Shown here: positions 1 through 7,108 of the stretch, one piece after another
Position numbering within the stretch: the first letter of the stretch is position 1
Layout: each line of letters starts with the position of its first letter
DNA from: CAZWUZ01 sp964637655 [NCBI: uncultured bacterium]
Lineage (GTDB): Bacteria; DAOPZR01
Direction: 5' to 3'
DNA length: 11,914 nucleotides
NCBI GenBank assembly: GCA_964637655.1
Contig: CAZWUZ010000102.1
Location: 1-11,914, forward strand
Program-made: the position numbers and the translations under genes
Notes under the pieces: model-generated
Seen by the model: the letters and a program-made list of their open reading frames with translations, nothing else
The model's database searches: none
Told to the model about the DNA's origin: nothing

Positions 1-28
1 ACTTTGGTTTTCAGAATGCTCCCCGCGT

Positions 29-529
29 GTGAAGGGACTGCGAAGCTACGTGGCAAGTGCAGGCAGACCGACACGATGCACACCAGAGATTTGCGCAGAG
101 TTCGAGCGGCTGCTCGGCGCGATGAACTACTTCGTGACTGCCTGCAACTATCTTGAGATCGACGAGGTTGTCGCGTATGAGTGGATGCGCAAGGGTGAGG
201 CAGGCGATGACGCGGCTGGAGATTGGCCGGAGGCATACCGCGCATTTGCTCAGTCTGTCAAAAGAGGGGCTGCCCGTGGCGAGGCTGCGGCGGTCGCCGA
301 GATCAACCGTCACGGCAGGCCGCATGAGGTGCCGGAGGGACAGGTGCCCGGCCAGTGGCAGGCGCTGATGACGCTGCTTGAGCGGCGGTTCCCCGACCGC
401 TGGAGCCGCGGCGAACGCCGGGAGGTCACGGGCGCAGGCGGCGGGCCGGTGGCGCATTCGATCATCTTCGAGGTAGTCGGTGGAGAGGAGGCAGCGGGTG
501 AGCCGGACAGCGACGGCGACGAAGACTGA
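29..529 (+). CDS. probable terminase small subunit
   Basis: The 166-residue product (from GTG 29) probably recognises phage DNA and presents it to the large terminase at the start of packaging. Residues 12-20 read GRPTRCTPE, a common opening of phage small terminases. Residues 31-56 look like a helix-turn-helix ending in YEWMRKG. A helical middle ends in WQALMTLLERRFPDRW (110-125), the usual 'W..LERRFP.RW' signature. The C-terminal tail (152-166) is very acidic. The start is uncertain: the frame is open to the left edge with no clear Shine-Dalgarno site at GTG 29, and GTG 50 is an alternative that keeps the conserved part. The end overlaps the large terminase, which supports the assignment. 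Family membership is inferred from pattern and position; no alignment was run. Confidence 0.75.
   Translation: MKGLRSYVASAGRPTRCTPEICAEFERLLGAMNYFVTACNYLEIDEVVAYEWMRKGEAGDDAAGDWPEAYRAFAQSVKRGAARGEAAAVAEINRHGRPHEVPEGQVPGQWQALMTLLERRFPDRWSRGERREVTGAGGGPVAHSIIFEVVGGEEAAGEPDSDGDED
483..500 (+). promoter_or_regulatory. ribosome binding site deciding the large terminase start
   Basis: GAGAGGAGG at 483-491 lies 6 bases before GTG 498. This makes 498 a better start than the upstream in-frame GTG at 480, which has no comparable site. The signal lies inside the end of the small terminase gene, so the two are probably translationally coupled. Confidence 0.65.
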
Positions 530-1790
530 TACGCGGTTCCAGATCAGCAAGCCGCAGGCGCGGTTCCTGCAGTCCACCGCTGCCAACGTGGTGCTGCAGG
601 GCGGCGCGGGAAGCGGCAAGACCTGGGCGGCGGTGATGAAGGCGCTGGTCATGGCTTCTCAGCATCCGGGCTCGCGGGGCATGCTGGTTGCACCGTCGCA
701 CCCGCAGTTACAGCAGGCGGCAATGCCGCACCTGTTGACCATCGCCGACAAGCTCGGTCTGCTCACTACATGGGACTGGCACAAGAGCAACAACCTGATC
801 ACGCTGCCGAACGGTTCGGAGATATGGCTGCGCAGTGCGGACAACCCGGCGGCGCTGCTAGGGGCCGACCTGTCGTGGTGCGTAGGCGACGAGGTAGGCC
901 TGTGGCGCAAGCAGGCATACGACTACCTGATGGGCCGGCTGAGGCAGCCGGGCTACCCGCACCAGGCGGCATTCAGCTTCACCCCGAAAGGCAGAAACTG
1001 GTGCTGGGAGGCGCTGGGCATTGAGCGCGAGGGCCTGGAGATAGTGCGGTCCACCACGTTCTCGAACCCGTTCCTGGAGACCGACTACCACGACCGGCTG
1101 CGGCGGGAGTACGGCGAGGGCTCGCTGCTGTGGCAGCAGGAGGTCATGGGCGAGTATGTGGCGTGGGAGGGTCTGGTCTACCCGCAGTTCGCCGTGGATA
1201 CGCACGTGACTGAGCCGCCTGCGCGCGGGAAGTTCGCTGCCGTGATCGGCGCCTGCGACTGGGGCTGGACGAACCCAGGTGTGCTGCTCGTGCTGGGGCT
1301 GGGCTACGATGATACCATCTACGTGCTCGATGAACTGTACCAGCGGGAGCAGCCGGTGGACTGGTGGGCGTCACAGGCGCAGCGGTTCGGCGACCAGTAT
1401 GGCGTGACGGCATGGTATTGCGACCCGAGCGCGCCGGACAACATTCGCATGTTCCAGGTGGCGGGGCTGAACGCTCTGCCGGCGACCAACGCCGTGCTGC
1501 CGGGGCTGCAGGCGACGGGCGGGCGCATAGCCGCGCGGACGCTGCTGGTCGCGCCGGGCTGCATTGAGACGGTGCGGGAGATACAGACATACTGCTGGCG
1601 CACGCGGCCTGACGGCACGGTGCGGGCCGACGAGCCGGAGAAGCTCAACGACCACGCGATGGACGCGCTGCGGTACGGCGTGATGGGCTACATGGCTCCG
1701 GTGGAGACGCAGGCGATACGGTTCGTCGAGGCGCAAGATGTGCTCTACGCATTCGGGTCTGACGACGAGCTTGGAGCGGCGAGGCTATGA
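498..1790 (+). CDS. terL: terminase large subunit (ATPase and nuclease)
   Basis: This is the packaging motor that cuts concatemeric phage DNA and drives it into the prohead through the portal. The 430-residue product (from GTG 498) has the expected two domains. The N-terminal ATPase carries a Walker A motif GGAGSGKT (residues 35-42), a hydrophobic Walker B strand ending in GDE (E at 132), and a coupling-type motif FSFTPKG near 159-165. The C-terminal RNase H-like nuclease carries acidic residues in ACDWGWTNPG (D254), LDELY (D278/E279), WYCDPS (D309) and the closing motif NDHAMDALRYG (384-394, D389), which fits PBSX-type terminases. The length is normal. It overlaps the small terminase by 32 bases and the portal gene by the four bases ATGA. 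Five of its 13 isoleucines use ATA, unusual at this GC content. Confidence 0.95.
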   Translation: MSRTATATKTDTRFQISKPQARFLQSTAANVVLQGGAGSGKTWAAVMKALVMASQHPGSRGMLVAPSHPQLQQAAMPHLLTIADKLGLLTTWDWHKSNNLITLPNGSEIWLRSADNPAALLGADLSWCVGDEVGLWRKQAYDYLMGRLRQPGYPHQAAFSFTPKGRNWCWEALGIEREGLEIVRSTTFSNPFLETDYHDRLRREYGEGSLLWQQEVMGEYVAWEGLVYPQFAVDTHVTEPPARGKFAAVIGACDWGWTNPGVLLVLGLGYDDTIYVLDELYQREQPVDWWASQAQRFGDQYGVTAWYCDPSAPDNIRMFQVAGLNALPATNAVLPGLQATGGRIAARTLLVAPGCIETVREIQTYCWRTRPDGTVRADEPEKLNDHAMDALRYGVMGYMAPVETQAIRFVEAQDVLYAFGSDDELGAARL

Positions 1791-4132
1791 GGTGGCCCTG
1801 GCAGCAGGACACTGAGCACGAGCGGGCACTGCGCGCGGCAGAGACCGAGTATGCGCGGCTGCAGGAGGCTGTCGCCCGTAACGTGCAGCAGCAGATGGCG
1901 GAGGAGGACCGCGGCTGGACGGCGATGGCTGGATATGCGGACAGCCTGGACCTGACGCTGCGGGACCTCGACGACATCCGCAAGCGGTGCCGGGCGTTGT
2001 GGCGCGTCGATCCGACGGTGCGGCAGGCGGAGCGGCTGTTGGCCTCGGGCACGTTCGGCGAGGGTATCAGCACGCCGGCTGCGACGGACAAAGATGTGCA
2101 GGCTATCATCGACGAGCACTGGCACGACAGCGACAACCAGCTTGCACTGTACTCGCACGAGGCGATGCTGCGCTCTAACCTGCTGATGCTGACCGACGGC
2201 GAGCAGTTCCTGACGCTGCACACGAGCCGGGCCGACCACCATGTGAAGTTGGGTGAGATCGACCCGTCTGAGATTGTGGCTGTGGTGGTGGACGAGGCGA
2301 ACCCGCTGCGCCCGGTGGCGTATGCGCGGCGCTACTACCCCAGCGTCTACGACCCGCAGACGCAGACATATCAGCGCAGTGAGCAGGTGCGCGTGCTGCA
2401 CATTGTAGACTGGACGGTACGGATACCGCAGGGCGCGCCGGGGGCTATCGACCCGGAGGTTGTGCGGCGAGCGCTGGCGCTGCCAGACGTGGTGCCGGAC
2501 ATGAGCATCTACCATCTGCGTCCGGTGGGCCTGGGGCGTCGTGGCATCCCGGAGATATACCCGGCATACGACTGGATCAAGGCGCAGAGCAAGACGCTCT
2601 CGGCGCTGGTGACGTGGACCAGGGCGCAGGCCGCCATCGCGTGGCAGATACGGCAGACGGTGACGACGCAGGCGGCGGCGAACCGGGCGGCGCAGCAGGC
2701 CGGGCAGGTCGGCGGCGTGGCGGGCATCCGCGTGGCGAACGACCAGTCGGAGATGACGCCGGTAGATGTGGGCACGGGGCAGACGGCGAACCTGAGCGCA
2801 ACGGTGCGGCAGGTGATGCTGCAGGGCGTCCGTGCGTTCGGGTTCGGCGAGCACTTCTATGGCGACGCGAGCAGCGGCAAGTACACGACCGCGGCGAACA
2901 TGGAAATGCCGGTGATATGGAACATCCAGCAGCGGCAGACGATGTACCGCGAGAGCCTGCGCGAGATAGTGCAGTATGCGCTGTGGTGGGCGCAGGACAG
3001 GCGCAAGCTGCCCGCCGGGGCTAACCTCTACTTCGACCTTGAGTTCCCGCCTGCGGAGCCCAGGACGCCGCAGACGCTGGCGACGGACCTGCAGGCGTTG
3101 GGCAGCGGTGTGATGACCGGGCTGCTCGATCCGCGCGAGGCGGCATACCATGCCTACCTGTCGTTGGGCAGCAACGACATCGACGAGATACTGGAGCGGC
3201 AGTTCGGCGCACCGGGGGCAGAGCCTGATGAGTTACCTGCGCAGCAGCAGCCTGACGAGGAAGAGCCGGAGCCGGACGACGAGCAGGAGGGCGAGGTTGC
3301 GGAGGCTGCTGGAGTGCGCGCGACGCCTGCTGCCCGGAGCCGCGAGCGGGTAGAGGCGGAGTTCCAGCGGGATTTGCAGGCGAAGGTCCTGGACCCGTGG
3401 CATGCGTCTCTGGGGCCGTGGCTGGAGCGGATGGGCGAGGCCATCCCGGAGCCGGGTGTGTTGGCGACGCGGGTAGCCGCAATGCGCCCGGATGAGCGGG
3501 CGCTGCAGGGGGTGCTGGACACGTACCTGCTGAGGGCGGCGAACCTGGGCGGGGCGCTGGCAGTGGCGAAGTTGCGCGGACAGGTGGCCGAGGCGCGCAC
3601 GCGCGAGGCGGCTGCGTTGCCGCAGTTCGTGCTCGATGACCCGGCGCTGCTGGCGCTGCTGAAGAAGCGCGGCGAGAAGATCACCGGTGAGGTCGTGCAG
3701 TCCATGCTCGACCAGCTTGGCGAGGTCCTGAGCCGCGAGTTCTACGTCGAGGGCAAGGGGCCTGCGGCGTTGGCCGACAGCATCAACGAGATATTCCCGG
3801 CGACGTATGCGAACCGGGCGGAGACGATAGCGCGAACGGAGACCTGCATCGCGCAGATGACTACGCTGCACGAGACGTATGTGCGCAGCGGCGTCGAGTT
3901 CGAGGAGTGGTTGGCGTTCCTGGACGGCAAGACGCGGGAGTCGCACGCGGCGGCGAACGGGCAGGTGGTGCCGGTCGGTGAGCCGTTCCGTGTGGGCGAT
4001 GCGATGCTCATGCACCCTGGCGACCCGGATGGACCGCCGGAGGAGACCATCAACTGCCGGTGCACCGTGGTGCCGGTAGTGGCGTCGGACAGTGGCATCG
4101 AGATATGGACAGGGGGCGGTACAGTTGAGTGA
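1787..4132 (+). CDS. portal protein fused to MuF/gp7-like minor capsid protein
   Basis: This 781-residue protein joins two usually separate head proteins. Residues 1-485 look like a portal, the ring at one capsid vertex through which DNA passes: an acidic helical N-terminus, RRGIPEIYPAYDW (251-263), which resembles the portal 'RG.PE..P..DW' motif, then the HFYGDASSGKYTTAAN region (356-371) and a helical C-terminal part. An acidic linker (489-503) follows. Residues 510-781 match phage Mu gpF / SPP1 gp7-type proteins: NRAETIARTE (676-685), WLAFLDGKTRESH (708-720), an HPGDPDG turn and NCRC (756-759). In other phages that domain joins the portal in the prohead and helps DNA ejection. Portals are typically 400-550 residues, so the length fits a true fusion. 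ATG 1787 overlaps the terminase stop as ATGA. No toxin domain follows NCRC. Portal-MuF fusions are known in some phages. Confidence 0.88.
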   Translation: MRWPWQQDTEHERALRAAETEYARLQEAVARNVQQQMAEEDRGWTAMAGYADSLDLTLRDLDDIRKRCRALWRVDPTVRQAERLLASGTFGEGISTPAATDKDVQAIIDEHWHDSDNQLALYSHEAMLRSNLLMLTDGEQFLTLHTSRADHHVKLGEIDPSEIVAVVVDEANPLRPVAYARRYYPSVYDPQTQTYQRSEQVRVLHIVDWTVRIPQGAPGAIDPEVVRRALALPDVVPDMSIYHLRPVGLGRRGIPEIYPAYDWIKAQSKTLSALVTWTRAQAAIAWQIRQTVTTQAAANRAAQQAGQVGGVAGIRVANDQSEMTPVDVGTGQTANLSATVRQVMLQGVRAFGFGEHFYGDASSGKYTTAANMEMPVIWNIQQRQTMYRESLREIVQYALWWAQDRRKLPAGANLYFDLEFPPAEPRTPQTLATDLQALGSGVMTGLLDPREAAYHAYLSLGSNDIDEILERQFGAPGAEPDELPAQQQPDEEEPEPDDEQEGEVAEAAGVRATPAARSRERVEAEFQRDLQAKVLDPWHASLGPWLERMGEAIPEPGVLATRVAAMRPDERALQGVLDTYLLRAANLGGALAVAKLRGQVAEARTREAAALPQFVLDDPALLALLKKRGEKITGEVVQSMLDQLGEVLSREFYVEGKGPAALADSINEIFPATYANRAETIARTETCIAQMTTLHETYVRSGVEFEEWLAFLDGKTRESHAAANGQVVPVGEPFRVGDAMLMHPGDPDGPPEETINCRCTVVPVVASDSGIEIWTGGGTVE
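3301..3316 (+). promoter_or_regulatory. possible internal translation start for a MuF-only product
   Basis: GGAGG (3301-3305) lies 8 bases before an in-frame GTG (3314-3316, codon 510), just after the acidic linker joining portal and MuF parts. Starting here would give a 272-residue minor capsid protein ending at 4132. Glutamate-rich coding DNA often contains GGAGG by chance, so this is only a candidate. Confidence 0.3.
4110..4127 (+). promoter_or_regulatory. ribosome binding site and TTG start of protease/scaffold gene
   Basis: AGGGGGCGG at 4110-4118 precedes TTG 4125 by 6 bases, and TTG overlaps the portal stop (TGA 4130-4132). The in-frame GTG at 4092 would need an overlap of about 40 bases and has no better site. 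ATG 4155 also remains possible but has only a weak upstream signal. Confidence 0.5.
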
Positions 4133-5186
4133 GCGGCTGCGCGGGCGCAAGCGGATGACCGAGTACCTCGGCACGGCGGTCGAGGCGCTGGCTGATGGTG
4201 ACTACCGCGTCGAGTTCCTGCGGCACGGCTGGACGGCTGACAGGGCGGCGTACTACACCGAGGCCGCGCTGAAGCTGGCTGCCGAGGCAGGCACCTACGA
4301 CGGCGTGAAGATGTACCTGAACCACGAGGGGCAGGACGACCGCGAGCGCGGGCATCGCAGCGTCACCGAATGGGCAGGCACCATCAAGCCCGGCAGCGTG
4401 GTCATGGCCGAAGGTGGGCTCGAGGCCATTGCGCACGTCCACGACCCGCGGTTGCAGAATATCCTGGGCGACCCTATCGCGAAGGCGAGCATCGGCCTGT
4501 CGCAGGACGCCTATGTTGCGTATAGGCGCAAGGTCATCGACGGTCAAGAGGCCGATGTGGTGGAGAGTATCGTGCAGTGTAACAGTGTGGATTGGGTCCC
4601 GGCGGGCAATGCCGGGGGCCGCGTGCTGGAGAACGCCGGGGCCGAGGAGGCTACTGAGATGAGCATCGACGAGCTGACGTTGGATGAGTTGCGTGAGGCG
4701 CGGCCCGACCTGGTGACTGCGCTGCTGGCGACCGCAGAGACCATCGAGGAAGAGGTGGACGGCATGTCTGAGCAGAAGGCCGCGATGCAGGAACTGATGG
4801 AGTCGAACGCAGCACTGCAGGCCGCGTTCGACGTGTTGCAGGCGAAGTACATCGAGGAGCAGGAGCAGCGCGAGACGGAGGCCGCGGCGCATGCTGCGGT
4901 CACGGCGGCAGGGCTGCAGGCGCACGAGGCGGCGCGGGTGCTGGAGACGCTGCGTGGTCGGGTCATTCCCGAGGCGGATCGCGATGCCGAGATCGCGCAG
5001 GCCATCGAGACGGAGCGGGCGCACACGGCTGCGGTGTTGCAGGCGGCAGGGGTACAGACGCGGGTGGAGAATGCCGGTGCCGCGGCGGCCGGTGCGCAGA
5101 CCAACACTGACTATGAGGCGCGCTACCGCGAGGAGTGCGCGAAGCGCGGGGTGGCCTACATCCCGCTTGCGAAGGACGGTGAGTAA
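4125..5186 (+). CDS. prohead protease fused to C-terminal scaffold
   Basis: This protein probably makes the internal core of the prohead and later digests it. From TTG 4125 it is 353 residues. Residues 1-165 look like a phage head-maturation serine protease: YLNHEG (His 67), GTIKPGS and a GGLEAIAHVHD strand, KASIGLS (Ser 122), then the late strand NSVDWVPAGNAGG. His 67 and Ser 122 are the likely catalytic pair, in the order seen in HK97-type proteases. From LTLDELREARPDL (about 185) the rest is helical, rich in Ala, Glu and Gln, likely coiled coil, as expected of a scaffold, ending in a short basic/aromatic tail that could bind capsid protein. The capsid protein has no obvious long N-terminal delta domain, which fits scaffold being supplied here. 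The protease type is inferred from motif order only. Confidence 0.8.
   Translation: MSERLRGRKRMTEYLGTAVEALADGDYRVEFLRHGWTADRAAYYTEAALKLAAEAGTYDGVKMYLNHEGQDDRERGHRSVTEWAGTIKPGSVVMAEGGLEAIAHVHDPRLQNILGDPIAKASIGLSQDAYVAYRRKVIDGQEADVVESIVQCNSVDWVPAGNAGGRVLENAGAEEATEMSIDELTLDELREARPDLVTALLATAETIEEEVDGMSEQKAAMQELMESNAALQAAFDVLQAKYIEEQEQRETEAAAHAAVTAAGLQAHEAARVLETLRGRVIPEADRDAEIAQAIETERAHTAAVLQAAGVQTRVENAGAAAAGAQTNTDYEARYREECAKRGVAYIPLAKDGE
4644..4661 (+). promoter_or_regulatory. internal Shine-Dalgarno and ATG at protease/scaffold joint
   Basis: GAGGAGG (4644-4650) is 8 bases before an in-frame ATG (4659-4661). It lies where the protease ends and the helical scaffold begins. It is one of the strongest Shine-Dalgarno-like sites in the window. 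Here GAGGAGG also encodes Glu-Glu, so chance is possible. A second in-frame pair follows (AGAGG 4751-4755, ATG 4764). Confidence 0.5.
4659..5186 (+). CDS. candidate nested scaffold protein (internal start)
   Basis: If the internal ATG at 4659 is used, a 175-residue protein equal to the C-terminal part of the protease/scaffold would be made in the same frame. It begins MSIDELTLDELREARPDL and is almost wholly helical, with Ala/Glu/Gln-rich stretches and no protease motifs, as expected for a free scaffold. Known parallels are lambda C/Nu3 and Mu I/Z, where a protease gene contains an in-frame scaffold gene so that scaffold is made in excess over protease. Support here is the GAGGAGG site and the exact placement at the domain joint. 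Protein-level evidence is absent. Confidence 0.45.
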   Translation: MSIDELTLDELREARPDLVTALLATAETIEEEVDGMSEQKAAMQELMESNAALQAAFDVLQAKYIEEQEQRETEAAAHAAVTAAGLQAHEAARVLETLRGRVIPEADRDAEIAQAIETERAHTAAVLQAAGVQTRVENAGAAAAGAQTNTDYEARYREECAKRGVAYIPLAKDGE

Positions 5187-5188
5187 CG

Positions 5189-5602
5189 ATGCCGTATATT
5201 GACATCGTAGAGGCGGGCAAGCATGAGGCAAGGTCGGAGGGTGGTGGCAACCATATCACGCTGTCGGCTGCGGACTTCGTCGATGGCGAGCTGGATGACA
5301 TCACCAGCGGCGACCTGGTTGTGCTGACGGAGACCGGGCTCTGCGGCGTGGCGTTGACGGACTACAACACCGCGACCGACGAGGTTGTCATCGACATTAC
5401 GGGCTGCCACTGGCTGCCGGTGAATGATGACGTCGAGGTTGGAAGCCGTATCTACTACGACGAGGACGCCGAGGAGCTGCACGCTGGGTCCGGGGACAAC
5501 GACATCTTTGTCGGGTTCGCGCTCGCGGCGGATGACAGCTTCGTTTCTACGGCCATCGACGTGCCGGTGCGGCTGTGGCCGTTCGGCGAGGGGGTGCTCT
5601 AA
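5189..5602 (+). CDS. DUF2190-like capsid decoration protein
   Basis: This 137-residue protein sits between scaffold and capsid genes, where many phages encode a small capsid-stabilising or decoration protein. It is short, acidic and predicted mostly beta. It shows the DUF2190-like pattern: a GDLVVLTETGLCGVAL stretch (41-56), a glycine step and strand GCHWLPV (72-78), VGSRIYYDED (84-93), then VGFALAADD (108-116) and a closing VPVRL strand (125-129). In DUF2190 proteins this corresponds to a compact beta fold thought to bind the capsid surface. The gene starts at ATG 5189, two bases after the protease/scaffold stop, and its stop TAA shares one base with the capsid start (TAATG). Placement in the head is firm; the exact role is inferred. 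Confidence 0.7.
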   Translation: MPYIDIVEAGKHEARSEGGGNHITLSAADFVDGELDDITSGDLVVLTETGLCGVALTDYNTATDEVVIDITGCHWLPVNDDVEVGSRIYYDEDAEELHAGSGDNDIFVGFALAADDSFVSTAIDVPVRLWPFGEGVL

Positions 5603-6663
5603 TGACCGAGATCATGGGCCGTGTGAATGAGGCCGAGAGCATGGGGGCGAGCATCGAGCTCTGCCGCTATGCTGAGCAGATGCGTCGGCAGGAGGTGCTG
5701 ACCACCAGCGACTTCAGCTTCATGGCTGACCTGGTGGATAGGGGCGTCAAGCAGGGCTACCTGAACGAGCAGGTGCCGATTACGTATGACCGGCTCGGCT
5801 GGCGGCGTGACGCGCAGGACTTCCGGCCGTCGAAACTGTACGACATCAACGCTGCGCGGATCATCCCGCGCGTGGCGGAGAAGGGTGAGTACCTGCCCAT
5901 CGACCCGGAGCTTGCCGACTACGAGTTCCAGGTCTACAAGTACGGCTGCCAGTGGGACTTGAGCTGGGAGGCGTGGCTGACTGACCAGCGAGACCTGAGC
6001 CTGCTGGCCGACTACCCGGCGAGCTGGGGCCTGAGCGCGCGGTACACGCGCGAGTACCTGTTCACGGCGCAGTATGCCGCGAACGCGACGCTGTTCACCG
6101 TTGGGCAGGGCAACCTGATCACCGACGTGCTGACGGCGAGCGGCGAGGGTCTGGCGGAGGCCATCACGGCGATCCGGAACTTCGCGGACCCGAGCGGCAA
6201 CGTGACCGTGTACACCGGGCCGCTGCTGCTCGTGGTGCCGCCCGCGTTGGAATGGATCGCGAACCGGCTGGTGAAGTCGGCGAGCACGCAGGGCATGTCG
6301 CTGACGAACCTGGTCGCTGGCGGGGACACGAACGTTGCCGACAACAACCCGATGTTCGGGGCGGCGACGGTCATTGTGAACCCATTCCTGCCGGTGCTGG
6401 ACACGACCAACGGCGATACGGCATGGTATCTGTTCTGCGCGCCGCAGTTGCGGCCGGCGGTGCGGTACGGCTACCTGCGCGGCTACGAGAACCCGGAAAT
6501 CTGGGTGAAGGACTCGGACGCGCGGGCGATGATGAACAGCAGCGACGACCCGTTTGCGGGCTCGTTCGCGACGGACGACATCGCGTTCAAGCTCCGGTTC
6601 ACGTTCGGGACCGGGCTTGTGGACTGGCGCGGTGCGCTGATGTCTGACGGCACGGGCAACTAG
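5602..6663 (+). CDS. major capsid protein (HK97 fold)
   Basis: This 353-residue protein most likely forms the capsid shell. Its position after protease/scaffold and the small capsid gene, and its length, fit a major capsid protein. The N-terminus (1-60) is helical with no long delta domain. KGEYLPIDPELADYEFQVYK (94-113) fits the region leading into the E-loop and spine of HK97-fold proteins. VTVYTGPLLLVVPPALEWIA (201-220) and the following NRLVKSAS helix match the P/A-domain pattern 'lvvpp.le'. The C-terminus has LRFTFGTGLVDWRGA (331-345). It may be nearer the Mu gpT type than HK97 gp5, but I cannot settle this. ATG 5602 is preferred over the in-frame GTG 5575 because GAGGGGG (5588-5594) precedes it by 7 bases and it overlaps the previous stop by one base. 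A hairpin follows the stop. Confidence 0.88.
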   Translation: MTEIMGRVNEAESMGASIELCRYAEQMRRQEVLTTSDFSFMADLVDRGVKQGYLNEQVPITYDRLGWRRDAQDFRPSKLYDINAARIIPRVAEKGEYLPIDPELADYEFQVYKYGCQWDLSWEAWLTDQRDLSLLADYPASWGLSARYTREYLFTAQYAANATLFTVGQGNLITDVLTASGEGLAEAITAIRNFADPSGNVTVYTGPLLLVVPPALEWIANRLVKSASTQGMSLTNLVAGGDTNVADNNPMFGAATVIVNPFLPVLDTTNGDTAWYLFCAPQLRPAVRYGYLRGYENPEIWVKDSDARAMMNSSDDPFAGSFATDDIAFKLRFTFGTGLVDWRGALMSDGTGN

Positions 6664-6682
6664 TCTGTCGCCTGCGGCCATG

Positions 6683-6718
6683 GGCGGGGACCCGATCACC
6701 TCCAGGCGGGTCCCCGCC
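6683..6718 (+). terminator. perfect 12-bp hairpin after the major capsid gene
   Basis: GGCGGGGACCCG (6683-6694) and CGGGTCCCCGCC (6707-6718) are exact inverted repeats around a 12-base loop, starting 20 bases after the capsid stop. This is the longest gap between fully visible genes. There is no U-tract after the stem, so it may be a partial terminator, an RNA stabiliser or a processing site rather than a full Rho-independent terminator. Downstream genes continue in the same direction. Confidence 0.55.
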
Positions 6719-6726
6719 ACGGAATA

Positions 6727-6742
6727 GAGGAGGCTCGCGGTG
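6727..6742 (+). promoter_or_regulatory. strong ribosome binding site of head-tail adaptor gene
   Basis: GAGGAGG (6727-6733) lies 6 bases before GTG 6740, which fixes this start. The site lies just outside the preceding hairpin and so should remain accessible when the hairpin forms. Confidence 0.7.
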
Positions 6743-7108
6743 GCGTACACGTACTGCCTTGGCAACGACATCGGCAAGGTGCGGCTGCTGATCGCCGACA
6801 CCGACATTGGCAACGCCACGTTCAGCGATGAGGAGATCACGTTCGCACTCGACACTGAGGGCGGGCTGTACATGGCGGCGGCGATGTTGCTGCGCGTGTT
6901 GGCCGCGGACCAGTCGCGGTTGGCTGTGCGCGTGAGCCGTAGTGGCGTGAGCGAGGACCTCACACAGGTGGCTGTGCAGTTGCGCGCGCAGGCGGATGCG
7001 TACACCGCGAAGGCCGGTTCCGACGTGGGCAGCATATCCGCTACCGTGTCGCCGTCCTGGGAGCCGTTCTCGTACACTGACAATCTGCTTGCGGGGCGGG
7101 ATGTCTGA
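6740..7108 (+). CDS. head-tail connector adaptor (gp6/gp15-like)
   Basis: This 122-residue protein probably forms the first adaptor ring below the portal. The pattern is that of the HK97 gp6 / SPP1 gp15 adaptor group: NDIGKVRLLIADTD (9-22), FSDEEITFALD (28-38), then an Ala-rich helix GLYMAAAMLLRVLAA (42-56), a short turn with VSRSGVSEDL, and another helix QVAVQLRAQADAYTA (76-90). The Gly/Ser-rich C-terminus (93-122) looks extended, as adaptor C-termini often are. It starts at GTG 6740 with a strong ribosome site. Its stop (TGA 7106-7108) shares one base with the next start (TGATG). It is the first gene after the capsid gene, the normal place for the adaptor. Confidence 0.78.
   Translation: MAYTYCLGNDIGKVRLLIADTDIGNATFSDEEITFALDTEGGLYMAAAMLLRVLAADQSRLAVRVSRSGVSEDLTQVAVQLRAQADAYTAKAGSDVGSISATVSPSWEPFSYTDNLLAGRDV

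Noticed and set aside
1745-3151. A 468-codon open frame on the minus strand
   Set aside because: It lies opposite the portal, is Arg/His/Leu-rich low-complexity sequence and shows no family motif.
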